Assembly (NCBI GenBank): GCA_017559185.1
Contig: JAFYSU010000020.1
Coordinates: forward strand, 1 to 57,319
Source of the DNA: Oscillospiraceae bacterium
GTDB taxonomy: Bacteria; Bacillota; Clostridia; Oscillospirales; Ruminococcaceae
DNA length: 57,319 nucleotides
Reading direction: 5' to 3'
A program made the translations under genes and the position numbers. Below the pieces are notes generated by a model. The model worked only from the letters and a program-made list of their open reading frames with translations. It was not told where the DNA came from and did not search any database. This document shows, piece by piece, positions 15,879 through 26,884 of this stretch (position 1 is its first letter; every line of letters begins with the position of its first letter).

Positions 15879-16334
15879 AATAAAAAACGCATATGGAAGA
15901 TAGTGTTTTTATACTGGTAAAAATAAGACTACAAACTATTTACTGTATTTTATAGTAAACTACACGACACAAAACACAAAATAGCTTACAGAGGCATTTT
16001 TGAGTGTCTAATGCAATATCTATACACGCAGATAACCAAAATAACCGCTACAAGCTATTTTTATATTTTATGCATATCACTAACCAATACCAATCAAAAC
16101 AAGCCACAGGGGCGATTTTACTTGTTTAGTACAATGTTATGACGGCAGCACAAAAACACTTTAGCATAATAAACCAGTCAACTTTGCAAATTTTGACAAA
16201 GTGAAAAAATGGAGTTAAACTAAAAGTGAGCTGTAAATGGTGTACAGCTACTAAAAACAAGAAAGGATAATTATATCAGTTTAAAAAATCGTAGTAATAA
16301 ACCTCTTGAAAAACAAGGGGGAGCTACACGCATT

Positions 16335-17465
16335 ATGAGCCGTAAAGACAATAAAAACAAAGTCCTGCGTAAAGGTGAAAGCCAAAGAAAAGATGGTACA
16401 TACCAATACCGTTGGACAGACAACAACGGCAAAAGGCAAATGGTTTATGCAAGAACACTTGATGAACTAAGGAAAAAAGAGGATAGTATTCAGCGTGATA
16501 TATTAAACAATATCACTTACTCTAACATTACACTAAATGAAGTCTATGAGGAATGGATAAGCAATAAACAGGGTATTAGAGAAGTTTCAAGAAAAAATTA
16601 TGAAAAACTTTATAATAACCATATACGCAACAGCATAGGCAATATGAAAGTTAGAGATATTAAAAAATCAACAGTAAGCAAATTATACTTTAGCTTACTT
16701 AAAGACAAAAACTTAAAACATTCATCTATTGCGTGTGTAAATAGAGTGGTAATGATGATTTTGAAGTATTGCGTTGCTGAAAACTATATCTTAAAAAATC
16801 CTGCTGAAGGTGCTTTTGCTGAACTTCCAACCACAAACAAAAACAAAAAACAACCGCTAACCAAAGAGCAGCAAAAGGTGTTTTTAGACTTTTTACAATC
16901 CAACTATCCACAATTTTACAGGTTGTTTGGATTTATAGCCAATACTGGTTTGAGGTATGGAGAAGTAGCGGTGTTGCGTTGGTGTGATGTTGATTTTGAT
17001 AATAACACAATTAGCATAAATCACAGTTTATCAAAAAATAAGATTGTAAGCTGCAAAACCTCTAACAGTATTAGAGAATTGCCACTAACTAAACAAGCAA
17101 GGCAAATACTGTTAGAAGAACATCAAAACGCCAAACGCTGCACACAAGTAATTGATGATTATACTGATTTTATTTTCTTAACAAGAAACGGAACATTTTA
17201 CCAAAACGCAACAATGAACATACATTTAAATAAACTTATACAAAAGTGTAATAAACAGTATAATGCAAACTTGCCTAAACTATCAGTACATATGCTAAGA
17301 CACTGTTTTGCCACCAGAGCATTTGAGTCTGAAATGGATTTAAAAACAGTATCTAAGTATTTAGGACATAGTAACATCAATATTACTGCTAATGTTTATG
17401 TTCATCTAACTAAAGACCACACTATCAAGCAAATAGATAAACTTGATAGTTATTTAGATTCTTAA
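16335..17465 (+). CDS. Tyrosine recombinase / integrase (Tn916-like)
   Basis: A 376-residue site-specific recombinase that would integrate and excise the element. An N-terminal arm-binding domain (about 10-55, DGTYQYRWTDNNGKRQ) is followed by a SAM-like core-binding domain (about 63-160) and the catalytic domain. Catalytic residues are visible: Arg in NTGLRYGE, Lys in VSCKTSNS, HMLRH, His in YLGHSNI and the nucleophile Tyr in NVYVH. ATG 16335 is preceded by AAGGGGGAG. The stop codon overlaps the right arm-type repeats, placing the gene at the element end as usual for this family. Confidence 0.95.
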   Translation: MSRKDNKNKVLRKGESQRKDGTYQYRWTDNNGKRQMVYARTLDELRKKEDSIQRDILNNITYSNITLNEVYEEWISNKQGIREVSRKNYEKLYNNHIRNSIGNMKVRDIKKSTVSKLYFSLLKDKNLKHSSIACVNRVVMMILKYCVAENYILKNPAEGAFAELPTTNKNKKQPLTKEQQKVFLDFLQSNYPQFYRLFGFIANTGLRYGEVAVLRWCDVDFDNNTISINHSLSKNKIVSCKTSNSIRELPLTKQARQILLEEHQNAKRCTQVIDDYTDFIFLTRNGTFYQNATMNIHLNKLIQKCNKQYNANLPKLSVHMLRHCFATRAFESEMDLKTVSKYLGHSNINITANVYVHLTKDHTIKQIDKLDSYLDS

Positions 17466-17485
17466 TTTACACCAAATTTACACCA
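17463..17485 (+). repeat. Right arm-type repeat (tandem AATTTACACCA)
   Basis: An exact 23-nt copy of 12011-12033 that overlaps the integrase stop codon. An inverted half-copy (GGTGTAAAA) lies at 17501. Confidence 0.65.
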
Positions 17486-17615
17486 TTTTTAAAAAACAGA
17501 GGTGTAAAACTGGATTTTTCAGTATTTTAAGAATGGTTAATTTAACCCATAACAAAAGGCTTAATAATCACAAAACGCTGAAAAATTGAGGCTATATAAT
17601 TATAAAAAAAGCTAC

Positions 17616-17634
17616 CTAATTATAATCGCATATA
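17616..17634 (+). repeat. Putative attR core of the integrated element
   Basis: Matches 11947-11965 at 18 of 19 positions. The ilvD terminator begins a few nucleotides further right, so host sequence resumes here. Confidence 0.6.
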
Positions 17635-17639
17635 ACGGC

Positions 17640-17680
17640 AAAAAGCAAGCTCCCTGAAATTTAGGGAGCTTGCTTTTTTA
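17640..17680 (-). terminator. Terminator of the ilv operon
   Basis: The 16-bp perfect stem AAAAAGCAAGCTCCCT / AGGGAGCTTGCTTTTT lies just after the ilvD stop. Confidence 0.9.
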
Positions 17681-17690
17681 AGGTAAGGAC

Positions 17691-19355
17691 TTATTCCAAA
17701 ACTGCGCCTGTATTAGCGCTGCTGACAAGTCGTGCATAGCGTGACAGCCAACCTGTTTTAATGTTAGGTTCTTTAATAACAAGCTGTTCACGGCGTTTTG
17801 TAAATTCTTCGTCCGAAACAAGTGCGTTTATTTTACTTTCGGGGATGTTAATTTCAATCATGTCGCCTTCGTTAATCAGTGCAATAGCACCGCCCGAAGC
17901 CGCTTCGGGTGAAACATGTCCAATGGAAGCACCACGGCTTGCACCGCTGAAACGACCGTCGGTAATAAGTGCAACATCTTTATCCAGCTTCATGCCTGCA
18001 AGGGCAGAGGTTGGATTGAGCATTTCACGCATACCCGGACCGCCTTTAGGGCCTTCGTAACGAATAACAACAACATCACCTTTTACAATTTTGCCGTTGT
18101 AAATAGCGTCGATAGCTTCGTCTTCGCTGTCAAAAACTCGTGCAGGGCCTGTGTGGCAGAGCATTTCGTCGGCAACTGCGCTGCGTTTAACAACACAGCC
18201 GTCCTTTGCTATATTACCCCACATAACAGCAATACCGCCTGTTTTTGAATATGGGTCTTCAAGAGGACGAATAACGCTGTGGTTGGTGTTTTTTGCACCT
18301 TTAATGTTTTCGGCAACGGTTTTTCCTGTGCAAGTAAGCAGTGAGGTGTCAATGTGACCGCCTTTTGCCAGTTCGGAGAATACTGCAGGAATACCGCCTG
18401 CAACATTAAGGTCCTGAATGTATGTAGGACCTGCAGGAGCAAGGTGACACAGGTTAGGTGTGCGTCCGCTTACTTCGTTTATCTTTTCAAGAGACAGCTC
18501 AACACCTGCTTCATGTGCAATAGCCAAAAGGTGAAGTACGCTGTTTGTGCTGCAGCCCAGTGCCATGTCACAAGCAAGGGCATTGCTTATTGCTTTTTCG
18601 GTTATAATGTCGCGAGGCTTAATGCCTTGTTTAAGCAGTTCCATTATCTGCATACCTGCAAGTTTTGCAAGCTGTGTACGGCCGGAATGAACGGCAGGAA
18701 TTGTGCCGTTGCCGGGCAGTGCAATGCCCAAAGCTTCACACAGACAGTTCATGCTGTTTGCGGTGTACATTCCCGAACATGAGCCGCAGCCGGGGCAAGC
18801 GCCTTTTTCAAGCTCTTCAAGCTGTGCATCGTCAATCATGCCTGCTTTTCTTGCACCAACAGCTTCGAACAGTTTGGAAAGACTTGCGCGTTCACCGTCG
18901 GCAAGACCTGCAAGCATTGGGCCGCCGCTTACCACAATGGACGGAATATTAAGTCTTGCAGCAGCCATTACCATACCGGGAACAATTTTGTCGCAGTTAG
19001 GAATGAGCACCAAAGCATCAAAACCATGAGCCACAGCCATTGTTTCCACGCTGTCGGCAATAAGCTCGCGGCTTGCAAGGGAATACTTCATACCAACATG
19101 ACCCATTGCAATACCGTCGCAAACACCGATTGCAGGAACCAAAACAGGTGTACCGCCTGCCATGCGTACGCCTGCTTTAACAGCATCAGCAATTTTATCA
19201 AGGTGGGAATGACCGGGAACAATTTCACTGTGTGCGCTTACAACACCAACCAAGGGGCGGTTAAGCTCCTCGGTGGTGTAGCCCATTGCGTAGAATAATG
19301 AACGGTTTGGAGCACGCTCCACGCCATGTATTACATTTTTACTTTTAAGTTCCAT
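17691..19355 (-). CDS. ilvD: Dihydroxy-acid dehydratase
   Basis: A 554-residue iron-sulfur enzyme that dehydrates the dihydroxy acids in the common isoleucine/valine pathway. Cys121 in the PNCDK motif and the [19 protein letters not shown] cluster (Cys187, 190, 193) are present. So are the C-terminal family signatures [12 protein letters not shown] and [11 protein letters not shown]. The length is normal. ATG 19355 has AAGGAG. It is the last gene of ilvB-ilvN-ilvC-ilvD, 27 nt after ilvC, and is presumably controlled by the T-box upstream of ilvB. Confidence 0.97.
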   Translation of the reverse strand: MELKSKNVIHGVERAPNRSLFYAMGYTTEELNRPLVGVVSAHSEIVPGHSHLDKIADAVKAGVRMAGGTPVLVPAIGVCDGIAMGHVGMKYSLASRELIADSVETMAVAHGFDALVLIPNCDKIVPGMVMAAARLNIPSIVVSGGPMLAGLADGERASLSKLFEAVGARKAGMIDDAQLEELEKGACPGCGSCSGMYTANSMNCLCEALGIALPGNGTIPAVHSGRTQLAKLAGMQIMELLKQGIKPRDIITEKAISNALACDMALGCSTNSVLHLLAIAHEAGVELSLEKINEVSGRTPNLCHLAPAGPTYIQDLNVAGGIPAVFSELAKGGHIDTSLLTCTGKTVAENIKGAKNTNHSVIRPLEDPYSKTGGIAVMWGNIAKDGCVVKRSAVADEMLCHTGPARVFDSEDEAIDAIYNGKIVKGDVVVIRYEGPKGGPGMREMLNPTSALAGMKLDKDVALITDGRFSGASRGASIGHVSPEAASGGAIALINEGDMIEINIPESKINALVSDEEFTKRREQLVIKEPNIKTGWLSRYARLVSSANTGAVLE

Positions 19356-19382
19356 TTCAAGCTCTCCTTAAAAGGTTAAGAC

Positions 19383-20923
<1,541 letters not shown>

Positions 20924-20938
20924 GGGCTTCCCTCCTTG

Positions 20939-22600
20939 TTATTCGGTGATTATATCATCAAACGAGCCGCCTGCCGGTATCATTGGAAGAACTCTTTCGT
21001 CTTTGTCTATACGGCAGTCAATCCATGCGGGTTTACCGCTTGCAAGAGCCTGTTTGAAAGCTTTTTCAAATTCTTCGGGAGTTTCGGCACGGTAGCCTGC
21101 AAGCCCAAAGCCTTCGGCAAGCTTTACAAAGTCGGTTTTTCTTTCAGGTGATGTGGAAGAATAACGCTTGCCGTAGAAGGAGGTTTGCCACTGACGAACC
21201 ATGCCCAGTACGGTGTTATTCATAATTACGGTAATTACAGGCAAATCGTAGCTTACGGCAGTACAGCCTTCGTGCAGGTTCATGTGGAACGAACCATCGC
21301 CTGTGATGTGAACAACGGTGCGGTCGCCAACTGCAACTTTTGCGCCAAGTGCTGCACCGTAACCAAAGCCCATTGTGCCAAGACCGCCGCTTGTAAGGAA
21401 ACTGCGTGCTTTTGTGCGTTTGCAGAACTGCGCCGCCCACATTTGGTGCTGACCAACATCGGTAACAAATACGGCATCATCGCCTACATTTTGGTTGATG
21501 ATGTTCATTATCTGGTGTGGTCTGAGCTTGCCCTCAACATCTTTAGGACGATAATCCGAAGCTTTCCAGCCTTGGATTGCGTTTATCCACTCGGGACGCT
21601 TGGTGGAATTTATCATTGGCAGCAGCTTTTGCAGAACATCTTTTACATCGCCCACTACGCTGCAGTCAATGTGAACATTTTTGTTTATTTCACTTGGGTC
21701 AATATCCAACTGGATAATTTTTGCCCTGTGTGCGAATTTATTGGGATTAAGAGCAACACGGTCGCTGAAACGAGTACCTACAGCAAAAACAACATCAGCT
21801 TCGTTAACAGCTTTGTTTGCTATAACATAACCGTGCATACCCAACATACCTACATTTAATGGAGAACGGTAATCAACCACACCTGCACCCATAAGAGTAT
21901 GACAAGCAGGAATGTCTGCCTTTTCCATGAGCTCGTGAAGAATGTCGGAAGCCTCACTGCTTACAACACCGCCGCCGAACATAATAACGGGGCGTTCACA
22001 TTCATTAAGCATTTTTGCTGCTTGCTCAAGGCTTTCCTGTTTTGGAGCAGGAGGTGCAGAAAGAGGTGCCACAGGCTGCGGTGTGAATTCACATTCAGCA
22101 GCGGTGATATCTTTTGGAATATCAACCAAAACCGGACCTTTGCGTCCTTCCTGTGCAATACGGAACGCTTGACGAATGGTGTCGGCAAGGTCTTCTACCT
22201 TGCGTACAACAAAGTTGTGCTTTGTAATTGGCATTGTAATGCCTGCAATGTAAACTTCCTGAAAGCTGTCACGCCCTATGAGCGAAGTGCCTACATTACC
22301 TGTAAGTGCAACCATGGGAACACTGTCCATATAAGCGGTGGCAATACCTGTTACAAGGTTTGTTGCACCGGGGCCGCTTGTAGCCAATACAACACCGGTT
22401 TTACCGGTTGCTCTGGCATAGCCGTCAGCTGCATGGGAGGCTCCCTGCTCATGAGCTGTCATAATATGATTAATTTTATCACTGTATTTATAAAGCGAAT
22501 CGTATGTATTTAGAACTGTTCCGCCCGGATAACCAAAGATTGTGTCTACGCCTTGCTCCAGCAAAACTTCTACGATGATATCAGCGCCTGTCAATTTCAC
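20939..22600 (-). CDS. ilvB: Acetolactate synthase large (catalytic) subunit
   Basis: A 553-residue thiamine-diphosphate enzyme that condenses pyruvate into acetolactate or, with 2-ketobutyrate, acetohydroxybutyrate. The activating Glu region FGYPGGTVLN, the central FAD-type domain and the cofactor motif GDGSFHMNLHE...NN are present. The start is GTG 22600, because AAAGGAGG lies at the right distance; an ATG 27 nt upstream in frame would place that ribosome site inside the gene. It is the first gene of the ilv operon, behind a T-box. Confidence 0.97.
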   Translation of the reverse strand: MKLTGADIIVEVLLEQGVDTIFGYPGGTVLNTYDSLYKYSDKINHIMTAHEQGASHAADGYARATGKTGVVLATSGPGATNLVTGIATAYMDSVPMVALTGNVGTSLIGRDSFQEVYIAGITMPITKHNFVVRKVEDLADTIRQAFRIAQEGRKGPVLVDIPKDITAAECEFTPQPVAPLSAPPAPKQESLEQAAKMLNECERPVIMFGGGVVSSEASDILHELMEKADIPACHTLMGAGVVDYRSPLNVGMLGMHGYVIANKAVNEADVVFAVGTRFSDRVALNPNKFAHRAKIIQLDIDPSEINKNVHIDCSVVGDVKDVLQKLLPMINSTKRPEWINAIQGWKASDYRPKDVEGKLRPHQIMNIINQNVGDDAVFVTDVGQHQMWAAQFCKRTKARSFLTSGGLGTMGFGYGAALGAKVAVGDRTVVHITGDGSFHMNLHEGCTAVSYDLPVITVIMNNTVLGMVRQWQTSFYGKRYSSTSPERKTDFVKLAEGFGLAGYRAETPEEFEKAFKQALASGKPAWIDCRIDKDERVLPMIPAGGSFDDIITE

Positions 22601-22660
22601 AAGATTTCCTCCTTTTACAGTTAACATTCATTCACTAACAAGCTGTATGCTTCAGCTTAT

Positions 22661-22967
22661 AAAAAAACGCGCCTTTGTCTCTTGGAATTATCAAGAGACA
22701 AAGACGCTGTAAAGCTTTCTCTGCGGTACCACTCTTATTGCCGTACGAATACGACCACTTTCAAATGAACTTCTGCCTTTTCCGTTGGTCTAAAGTTCAA
22801 ACACGATAACGAGTGTTAAACGGCTGCATCTACTTTATTTCGGGCAGCTGCTCTCAGGTGATTTTCAAAAAAGCAGTCATCATTGTCCTTTCAGCATACG
22901 GACAACTCTCTGTGGATTTTACCTTTTTTACTTTTCCCGGTCGTTGCATTTGCTTGTTATGAAATTA
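22661..22967 (-). promoter_or_regulatory. T-box leader of the ilv operon (Ile specifier)
   Basis: On the minus strand the leader shows a stem I with AGAGAGTTG and GCTGAAAG distal motifs, a specifier region GAAAATCACCTGAG, a stem III, the T-box AGAGTGGTACCGCAG (22721-22736) and a terminator with a 15-bp stem and T run (22661-22706). The specifier triplet best fits ATC at complement 22860-22862, that is isoleucine. Uncharged tRNA-Ile would stabilise the antiterminator and switch on ilvB-N-C-D. Confidence 0.9.
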
Positions 22968-22973
22968 AGGCTT

Positions 22974-23002
22974 ATTATATCGCAAGGGTACAGTGGTGTC
23001 AA
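22974..23002 (-). promoter_or_regulatory. Consensus promoter of the ilv operon
   Basis: On the minus strand TTGACA (22997-23002) and TATAAT (22974-22979) are both perfect and separated by 17 nt. Confidence 0.9.
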
Positions 23003-23118
23003 ATGGTTTTTTGTGAATTCACCAAATTTTGTGCAGAAAACAGATAAGTCAAAAGAATTGTGTATCTGTGTTTAGGGAGTTTGGCAAAATATTATAAATT
23101 TGCAAGCACAGACATCGT

Positions 23119-24339
23119 TTAAATGTTTTCTTCCTTTTCGGCTGCAAGCTCGTTTGCACGGGTAAGGTCGGCAAACTGTCTTGCTGTACGCGGACTGCGG
23201 CCACCGTTGCGTATTGCAAAAGCTTCAGCTTGAATAACAAGCTTGTACAAAGGCGTTTTAAGGTTGTATTCCTGAGCCAAATGCTCCAGTATGGAATGAT
23301 ACAAGTCTTTATCCGGTTTGGAGAATGTAATTGTAAGACCAAAGCGGGCGGAAAGGCTGGAAACTTCCTCCAAAGTATCTGCAAGGTGCAGTTCGTCGCC
23401 TGCACGGTCGGAAAAGGTTTCCTTAACCAAGTGTCTGCGGTTGCTTGTAGCGTAGATAGCCACATTTTGCGAACGGGCGGCAACACTGCCTTCAAGGATA
23501 GCTTTGAGTGCTGTAAAGCCTTCGTCGTTGGAGGAGAAGGAAAGGTCATCTATAAACAAAATGAATTTAAGCGGATTGCAAGCAAGTCTTTCCATAAGGT
23601 CGGGCAAGAAATGCAGTCTTTGCTTTTGAATTTCAATAAGGCGCAGACCCTGTTCGGCATATTCGTTTACAATGGCTTTAACGGTACTGCTTTTGCCTGT
23701 TCCTGCATCACCGTAAAGCAGAATGTTGTTTGCGCGCATACCGTCCAGCAGTGCAAGAGTGTTCACAACTACCTTGCGGCGTTCGTTTTCGTAGCCTATA
23801 AGGTCATTCATTCGCTGTGTGTCAGGGTGGCTTACCGGAACAAGCTCACCGTTTCCGTTAACCGAAAATACATGGTGCTTTGCAAAAATGCCGTAGCCTT
23901 TTTTGTGAAGCTGTTTTAAACGGTCATTGTAGGCTGCTGCAATATCAATACCTTCGTTTTCCCAACAGGGAAGTGCAATGTCGGTCGAAATTATCATTTG
24001 TATTTGTGCGCAGGATACCTCCGAAACCTCCTGAAGCACTGCAAGTTCTCTGGTAAGGGATTCACTCATAAATTCGGAAAGAGATTTACCTTGTGCTGTG
24101 AGCAATACGCAGGTGTTTTCGTCATCCAAAGCAAGTTCAAGCAGACAGCGGCTCCAGTTCGAGCCTGTATCATATAATTTAGAAGTAAAGTCGCAGTATG
24201 CATCAACACCGGCAGCAATATCGTTTGAACCGAGTTCTTCCAACAAGCTCATGAACGATTTAATTATTGGCTTACTAAGCAGGCTGCGAAAAATTACAAG
24301 GCTGTGTAGTTTAAGATTTAAGTTTTTCATAGAATTCAT
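23119..24339 (-). CDS. AAA-type ATPase, DUF815 family
   Basis: A 406-residue protein with an N-terminal helical region and an AAA ATPase core beginning near residue 180. Walker A is GDAGTGKSST and Walker B FILFIDDLSF; a sensor-like ATSNRRH segment and the C-terminal GGRSPRTARQFADL follow. The DUF815 family is widespread and its function is undefined; it resembles DnaA- and IstB-like ATPases. ATG 24339 has AAAGGAAA upstream. The frame continues further 5' but overlaps the ilvA T-box on the other strand and should not be used. It stands alone between the two branched-chain loci. Confidence 0.9.
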   Translation of the reverse strand: MNSMKNLNLKLHSLVIFRSLLSKPIIKSFMSLLEELGSNDIAAGVDAYCDFTSKLYDTGSNWSRCLLELALDDENTCVLLTAQGKSLSEFMSESLTRELAVLQEVSEVSCAQIQMIISTDIALPCWENEGIDIAAAYNDRLKQLHKKGYGIFAKHHVFSVNGNGELVPVSHPDTQRMNDLIGYENERRKVVVNTLALLDGMRANNILLYGDAGTGKSSTVKAIVNEYAEQGLRLIEIQKQRLHFLPDLMERLACNPLKFILFIDDLSFSSNDEGFTALKAILEGSVAARSQNVAIYATSNRRHLVKETFSDRAGDELHLADTLEEVSSLSARFGLTITFSKPDKDLYHSILEHLAQEYNLKTPLYKLVIQAEAFAIRNGGRSPRTARQFADLTRANELAAEKEENI

Positions 24340-24413
24340 GAGCTTTTTTCCTTTCGTAGTGGAGTAATTGTAATTTAGTATAGCACTGTGTAAAATTTTT
24401 TCAAGATGCTGTA

Positions 24414-24730
24414 TTGACAATCTGTGGAATTTTGTGGTAATGTAATACACAAAATAAAAGGAAATGCGTTGAAAAGGACAGATATTCACACTGGAAAAGC
24501 GCAGAGAGCCGTCGGTTGGTGTAAGGCGGTGTGACCTGTGAAATGTCAATCACCTTGTAGCAGTCCTCCGAAAGGGCGTAAGCCTGAATAGACAGGAACG
24601 GCAAGCCCCCGTTACAGGGCAGCATATTGTTTGATATGCGTTGAGTGACCGCTGAAAAGGCGGTAATTAGAGTGGTAACGCGGAGAATTCATCTTCGTCT
24701 CTTGGAAATACAGGAGACGGGGATTTTTTG
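24414..24730 (+). promoter_or_regulatory. Promoter and T-box leader of ilvA (Ile specifier)
   Basis: TTGACA lies at 24414-24419; the -10 is ambiguous (GTAAT repeats near 24437-24446). The leader has GCAGAGAGCCG, a specifier region GTCAATCACCTTG, the T-box AGAGTGGTAACGCGGAG (24669-24685) and a terminator (CGTCTC/GAGACG plus T run, ending at 24729). By alignment with the ilvB leader the specifier is ATC at 24549-24551, isoleucine. Confidence 0.88.
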
Positions 24731-24770
24731 TTTTTAAGCAAAATTTTAATGAGCAGGAGGAATTTGTGTT

Positions 24771-25964
24771 ATGTTGACCTTGGATAAAATCTATCATGCG
24801 GCATTTGTGCTTAGAGATGTTGCCCGTAAAACCGACCTTATAGAAGCTCGAGAACTTTGTAAGGACAGCAAGATTTACCTTAAAACCGAAAATTTACAGG
24901 TAACAGGTTCGTTTAAAGTGCGCGGTGCTTACTACAAAATTTCACAGCTCAGTGCCGAAGAAAAGGAAAAAGGCGTTATTGCTTGTTCGGCAGGCAACCA
25001 TGCACAGGGGGTTGCTCTTGCTGCGGCAAAAAACAACATACCGTCGCTCATTTGTATTCCCGACAATGCACCAATTTCCAAGGTTGAAGCAACAAAAGCC
25101 TACGGTGCACAGGTTGAGCTGGTAGCGGGTGCTTATGACGATGCCTACGCTCACGCCTGCAAGCTGCAAAAGGAACAGGGAAGAACATTCATACATCCTT
25201 TTGATGACGAAAATGTTATTGCAGGTCAGGGGACTATCGGTCTTGAAATACTTGACCAGCTGCCCGATGTTGATGTGGTGTTTGTTGCCATAGGCGGCGG
25301 CGGACTTGCAAGCGGTGTTGCATATGCAATAAAAAATCTTCGTCCCGAAGTTAAGATATACGGTGTTCAGGCGGCAAATGCTCCGTCAATGCTGCGTTCT
25401 GTTGAACAGGGCGAGCCTATTACACTTGACAGTGTAAACACCTTTGCCGATGGTATTGCTGTAAAACATCCCGGCGATTTGACATACGAACTGGTTAGCA
25501 AATATCTTGACGGCATAGTAACCGTTACCGAGGACGAAATTGCTTGTGCGGTTTTGGCACTTATTGAAAAGCAAAAGATGATAACCGAAGGTGCGGGTGC
25601 GGTGTCGGTAGCGGCAGCAATGTTCAACAAGGTTGATATTGCGGGCAAAAAGGTTGCTTGTGTGCTTTCGGGCGGCAACATAGATGTAAACATTTTAAGC
25701 CGTGTTATAACTCGCGGGCTTGTTATGGCAGGACGAAACTCCACACTCACAATCCGCCTTATTGACAAACCAGGTCAGCTTACCGCAGTTTCCGAAATTA
25801 TTTCAAGACACGGCGGCAATGTTATTGGTGTTTTCCATGACCGCGGTGATGCAAACATGGCTATTAATGGCTGTTACCTTAAAATTGCTATGGAAACTCG
25901 TGACCACGAGCAGGTAAACGAAATCCGCAAGGCATTGACCGAAGCAGGCTTTGTTTTGGTATAA
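24771..25964 (+). CDS. ilvA: Threonine ammonia-lyase (threonine dehydratase)
   Basis: A 397-residue PLP enzyme that converts threonine to 2-oxobutyrate, the precursor that feeds IlvB for isoleucine. The PLP lysine lies in TGSFKVRGAYY, the substrate loop in ACSAGNHAQGVA, and the phosphate-binding glycines in AIGGGGLASG. A single C-terminal ACT domain (LIDKPGQLTAVSEII) could bind an effector. The overall size is that of the short TdcB-like form, but the Ile T-box and linkage to the ilv operon argue for a biosynthetic role. ATG 24771 follows AGGAGG. Confidence 0.95.
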   Translation: MLTLDKIYHAAFVLRDVARKTDLIEARELCKDSKIYLKTENLQVTGSFKVRGAYYKISQLSAEEKEKGVIACSAGNHAQGVALAAAKNNIPSLICIPDNAPISKVEATKAYGAQVELVAGAYDDAYAHACKLQKEQGRTFIHPFDDENVIAGQGTIGLEILDQLPDVDVVFVAIGGGGLASGVAYAIKNLRPEVKIYGVQAANAPSMLRSVEQGEPITLDSVNTFADGIAVKHPGDLTYELVSKYLDGIVTVTEDEIACAVLALIEKQKMITEGAGAVSVAAAMFNKVDIAGKKVACVLSGGNIDVNILSRVITRGLVMAGRNSTLTIRLIDKPGQLTAVSEIISRHGGNVIGVFHDRGDANMAINGCYLKIAMETRDHEQVNEIRKALTEAGFVLV

Positions 25965-25982
25965 CGGGAGGCATTTTTACAA

Positions 25983-26828
25983 ATGGGAATTTTGTTGGAT
26001 TGCCACAGCCACAGCAGTTATTCATTTGATGCACATGATTCACTTGAAGCAATGTGTGAACAGGCAATAAAGCTGGGACTTCAGGCATATGCGGTGACTG
26101 ACCACTGTGAATGCAACGGGTATTACGATGCGCAGCATTACGGAAAACAGCCTAATGAATTTGAAGTTTTTGGTTGTGCAAAAACTACCCAAATGTCTAT
26201 AGAGCATACAACAAGGCTTAAAGAAAAGCTGGACGGAAAGCTTAATTTGATATGCGGTGTTGAGCTTGGTCAAGCAACATTTGACCTTGAAGCTGCCGAA
26301 AATGTGGTTTGCGATAAACGACTGGATTATGTTATAGCATCAATGCACCAGCTGCCGAATACACTTGACTTTTACTTTTTAAAATATGAAGACCCAAGCA
26401 AAGTCCCTGCAATGATGTATGCGTATTATGAGGAAATACTAAAGCTGTGCCAATGGGGGAAATTTGATACTCTTGCACATCTTACCTATCCTTTAAGATA
26501 CATCGAAGGGGAACATGCAATAAAAGCCGATTTGCGAAACTGTCGTGAGCTTACGACAGAAATACTGCGGACACTTGCTCAAAAAGGCAAAAGTCTTGAA
26601 ATTAACACTTCGGGATACCGTCAGAAATATGGCAAAGCTTTTCCAGAAGCGGAGCACTTGAAGATGTTTCGTGAATTTGGCGGAGAGTTTATATCGCTTG
26701 GGGCAGATTCACACAGAACCTCTGATATTGCCGCAGGCATTTTGGATGGTATAGAATTTGCAAAAAATGCAGGGTTTAAATATGCGGTTTATTACCGTGA
26801 ACATGAACCCAAAGCAATAAAGCTTTAA
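25983..26828 (+). CDS. hisJ: PHP-domain phosphatase, histidinol-phosphatase family
   Basis: A 281-residue metal-dependent phosphoesterase of the HisJ/HisK type. The PHP motifs are visible: DCHSHSSYSFDAHDS at the N terminus, VTDHCEC, the central GVELGQ, a SMHQLP segment and the C-terminal LGADSHRTSDIA. It lies 18 nt after ilvA with GGGAGG before the ATG, so it is probably co-transcribed with ilvA and under the same T-box. No other histidine genes are present in the window, so a different phosphorylated substrate cannot be excluded. Confidence 0.88.
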   Translation: MGILLDCHSHSSYSFDAHDSLEAMCEQAIKLGLQAYAVTDHCECNGYYDAQHYGKQPNEFEVFGCAKTTQMSIEHTTRLKEKLDGKLNLICGVELGQATFDLEAAENVVCDKRLDYVIASMHQLPNTLDFYFLKYEDPSKVPAMMYAYYEEILKLCQWGKFDTLAHLTYPLRYIEGEHAIKADLRNCRELTTEILRTLAQKGKSLEINTSGYRQKYGKAFPEAEHLKMFREFGGEFISLGADSHRTSDIAAGILDGIEFAKNAGFKYAVYYREHEPKAIKL

Positions 26829-26846
26829 TATTATTTTTAAACATAA

Positions 26847-26880
26847 AAACGCGGCTCACAGCGAGCCGCGTTTAGCTTTG
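26847..26880. terminator. Terminator between hisJ and deoB
   Basis: The 11-bp stem AAACGCGGCTC / GAGCCGCGTTT lies between convergent genes. T runs occur on both sides, the better one on the minus strand. Confidence 0.85.
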
Positions 26881-26884
26881 TTTT

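Larger units (their letters stand above)
15387..16334 (+). other. Repeat-rich non-coding region of the element
   Basis: About 950 nt with no credible gene; a 77-codon frame at 15392 lacks a ribosome site. It contains four copies of a 20-bp repeat (core GGYAAAAGTG) in alternating orientation, three copies of CTACAARCTATTT (15722, 15929 and 16048) and a second copy of ATGACGGCAGC (16139; first copy at 14566). The hairpin AGCTGTA/TACAGCT lies at about 16229-16249. Together these look like an origin or a recombination/resolution site. Confidence 0.6.
11947..17634 (+). mobile_element. Integrated element of about 5.7 kb with tyrosine integrase
   Basis: The block lies between rpiR and ilvD and is bounded by CTAATTATAATCG-T/C-ATATA at 11947-11965 and 17616-17634 (18 of 19 identical), taken here as attL and attR. 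Just inside both ends are tandem AATTTACACCA pairs, which look like arm-binding sites. All five genes are on the plus strand: unknown (216 aa), unknown (377 aa), XRE regulator, serine recombinase and tyrosine integrase at the right end. No relaxase, coupling protein, capsid or terminase gene is visible, so it is not self-transmissible and may be a satellite or mobilizable element. The DNA is clearly more AT-rich than its flanks. Confidence 0.75.

Noticed and set aside
12011..17485. The exact 23-bp direct repeats as the att core
   Set aside because: Each is a tandem of an 11-mer, as expected for arm-binding sites, and they lie inside the outer 19-bp pair. One copy overlaps the integrase stop codon. 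They remain a second choice for the element boundaries.
24340..24549. Upstream extension of the DUF815 gene
   Set aside because: It would overlap the ilvA T-box on the other strand, and a good ribosome site precedes ATG 24339.
24549..24554. Threonine codon ACC as specifier of the ilvA T-box
   Set aside because: The same ATC-ACC string occurs in the ilvB leader, and in the aspS leader the position of ACC is taken by ATC after AAC. This fits a fixed post-specifier sequence better than a codon.
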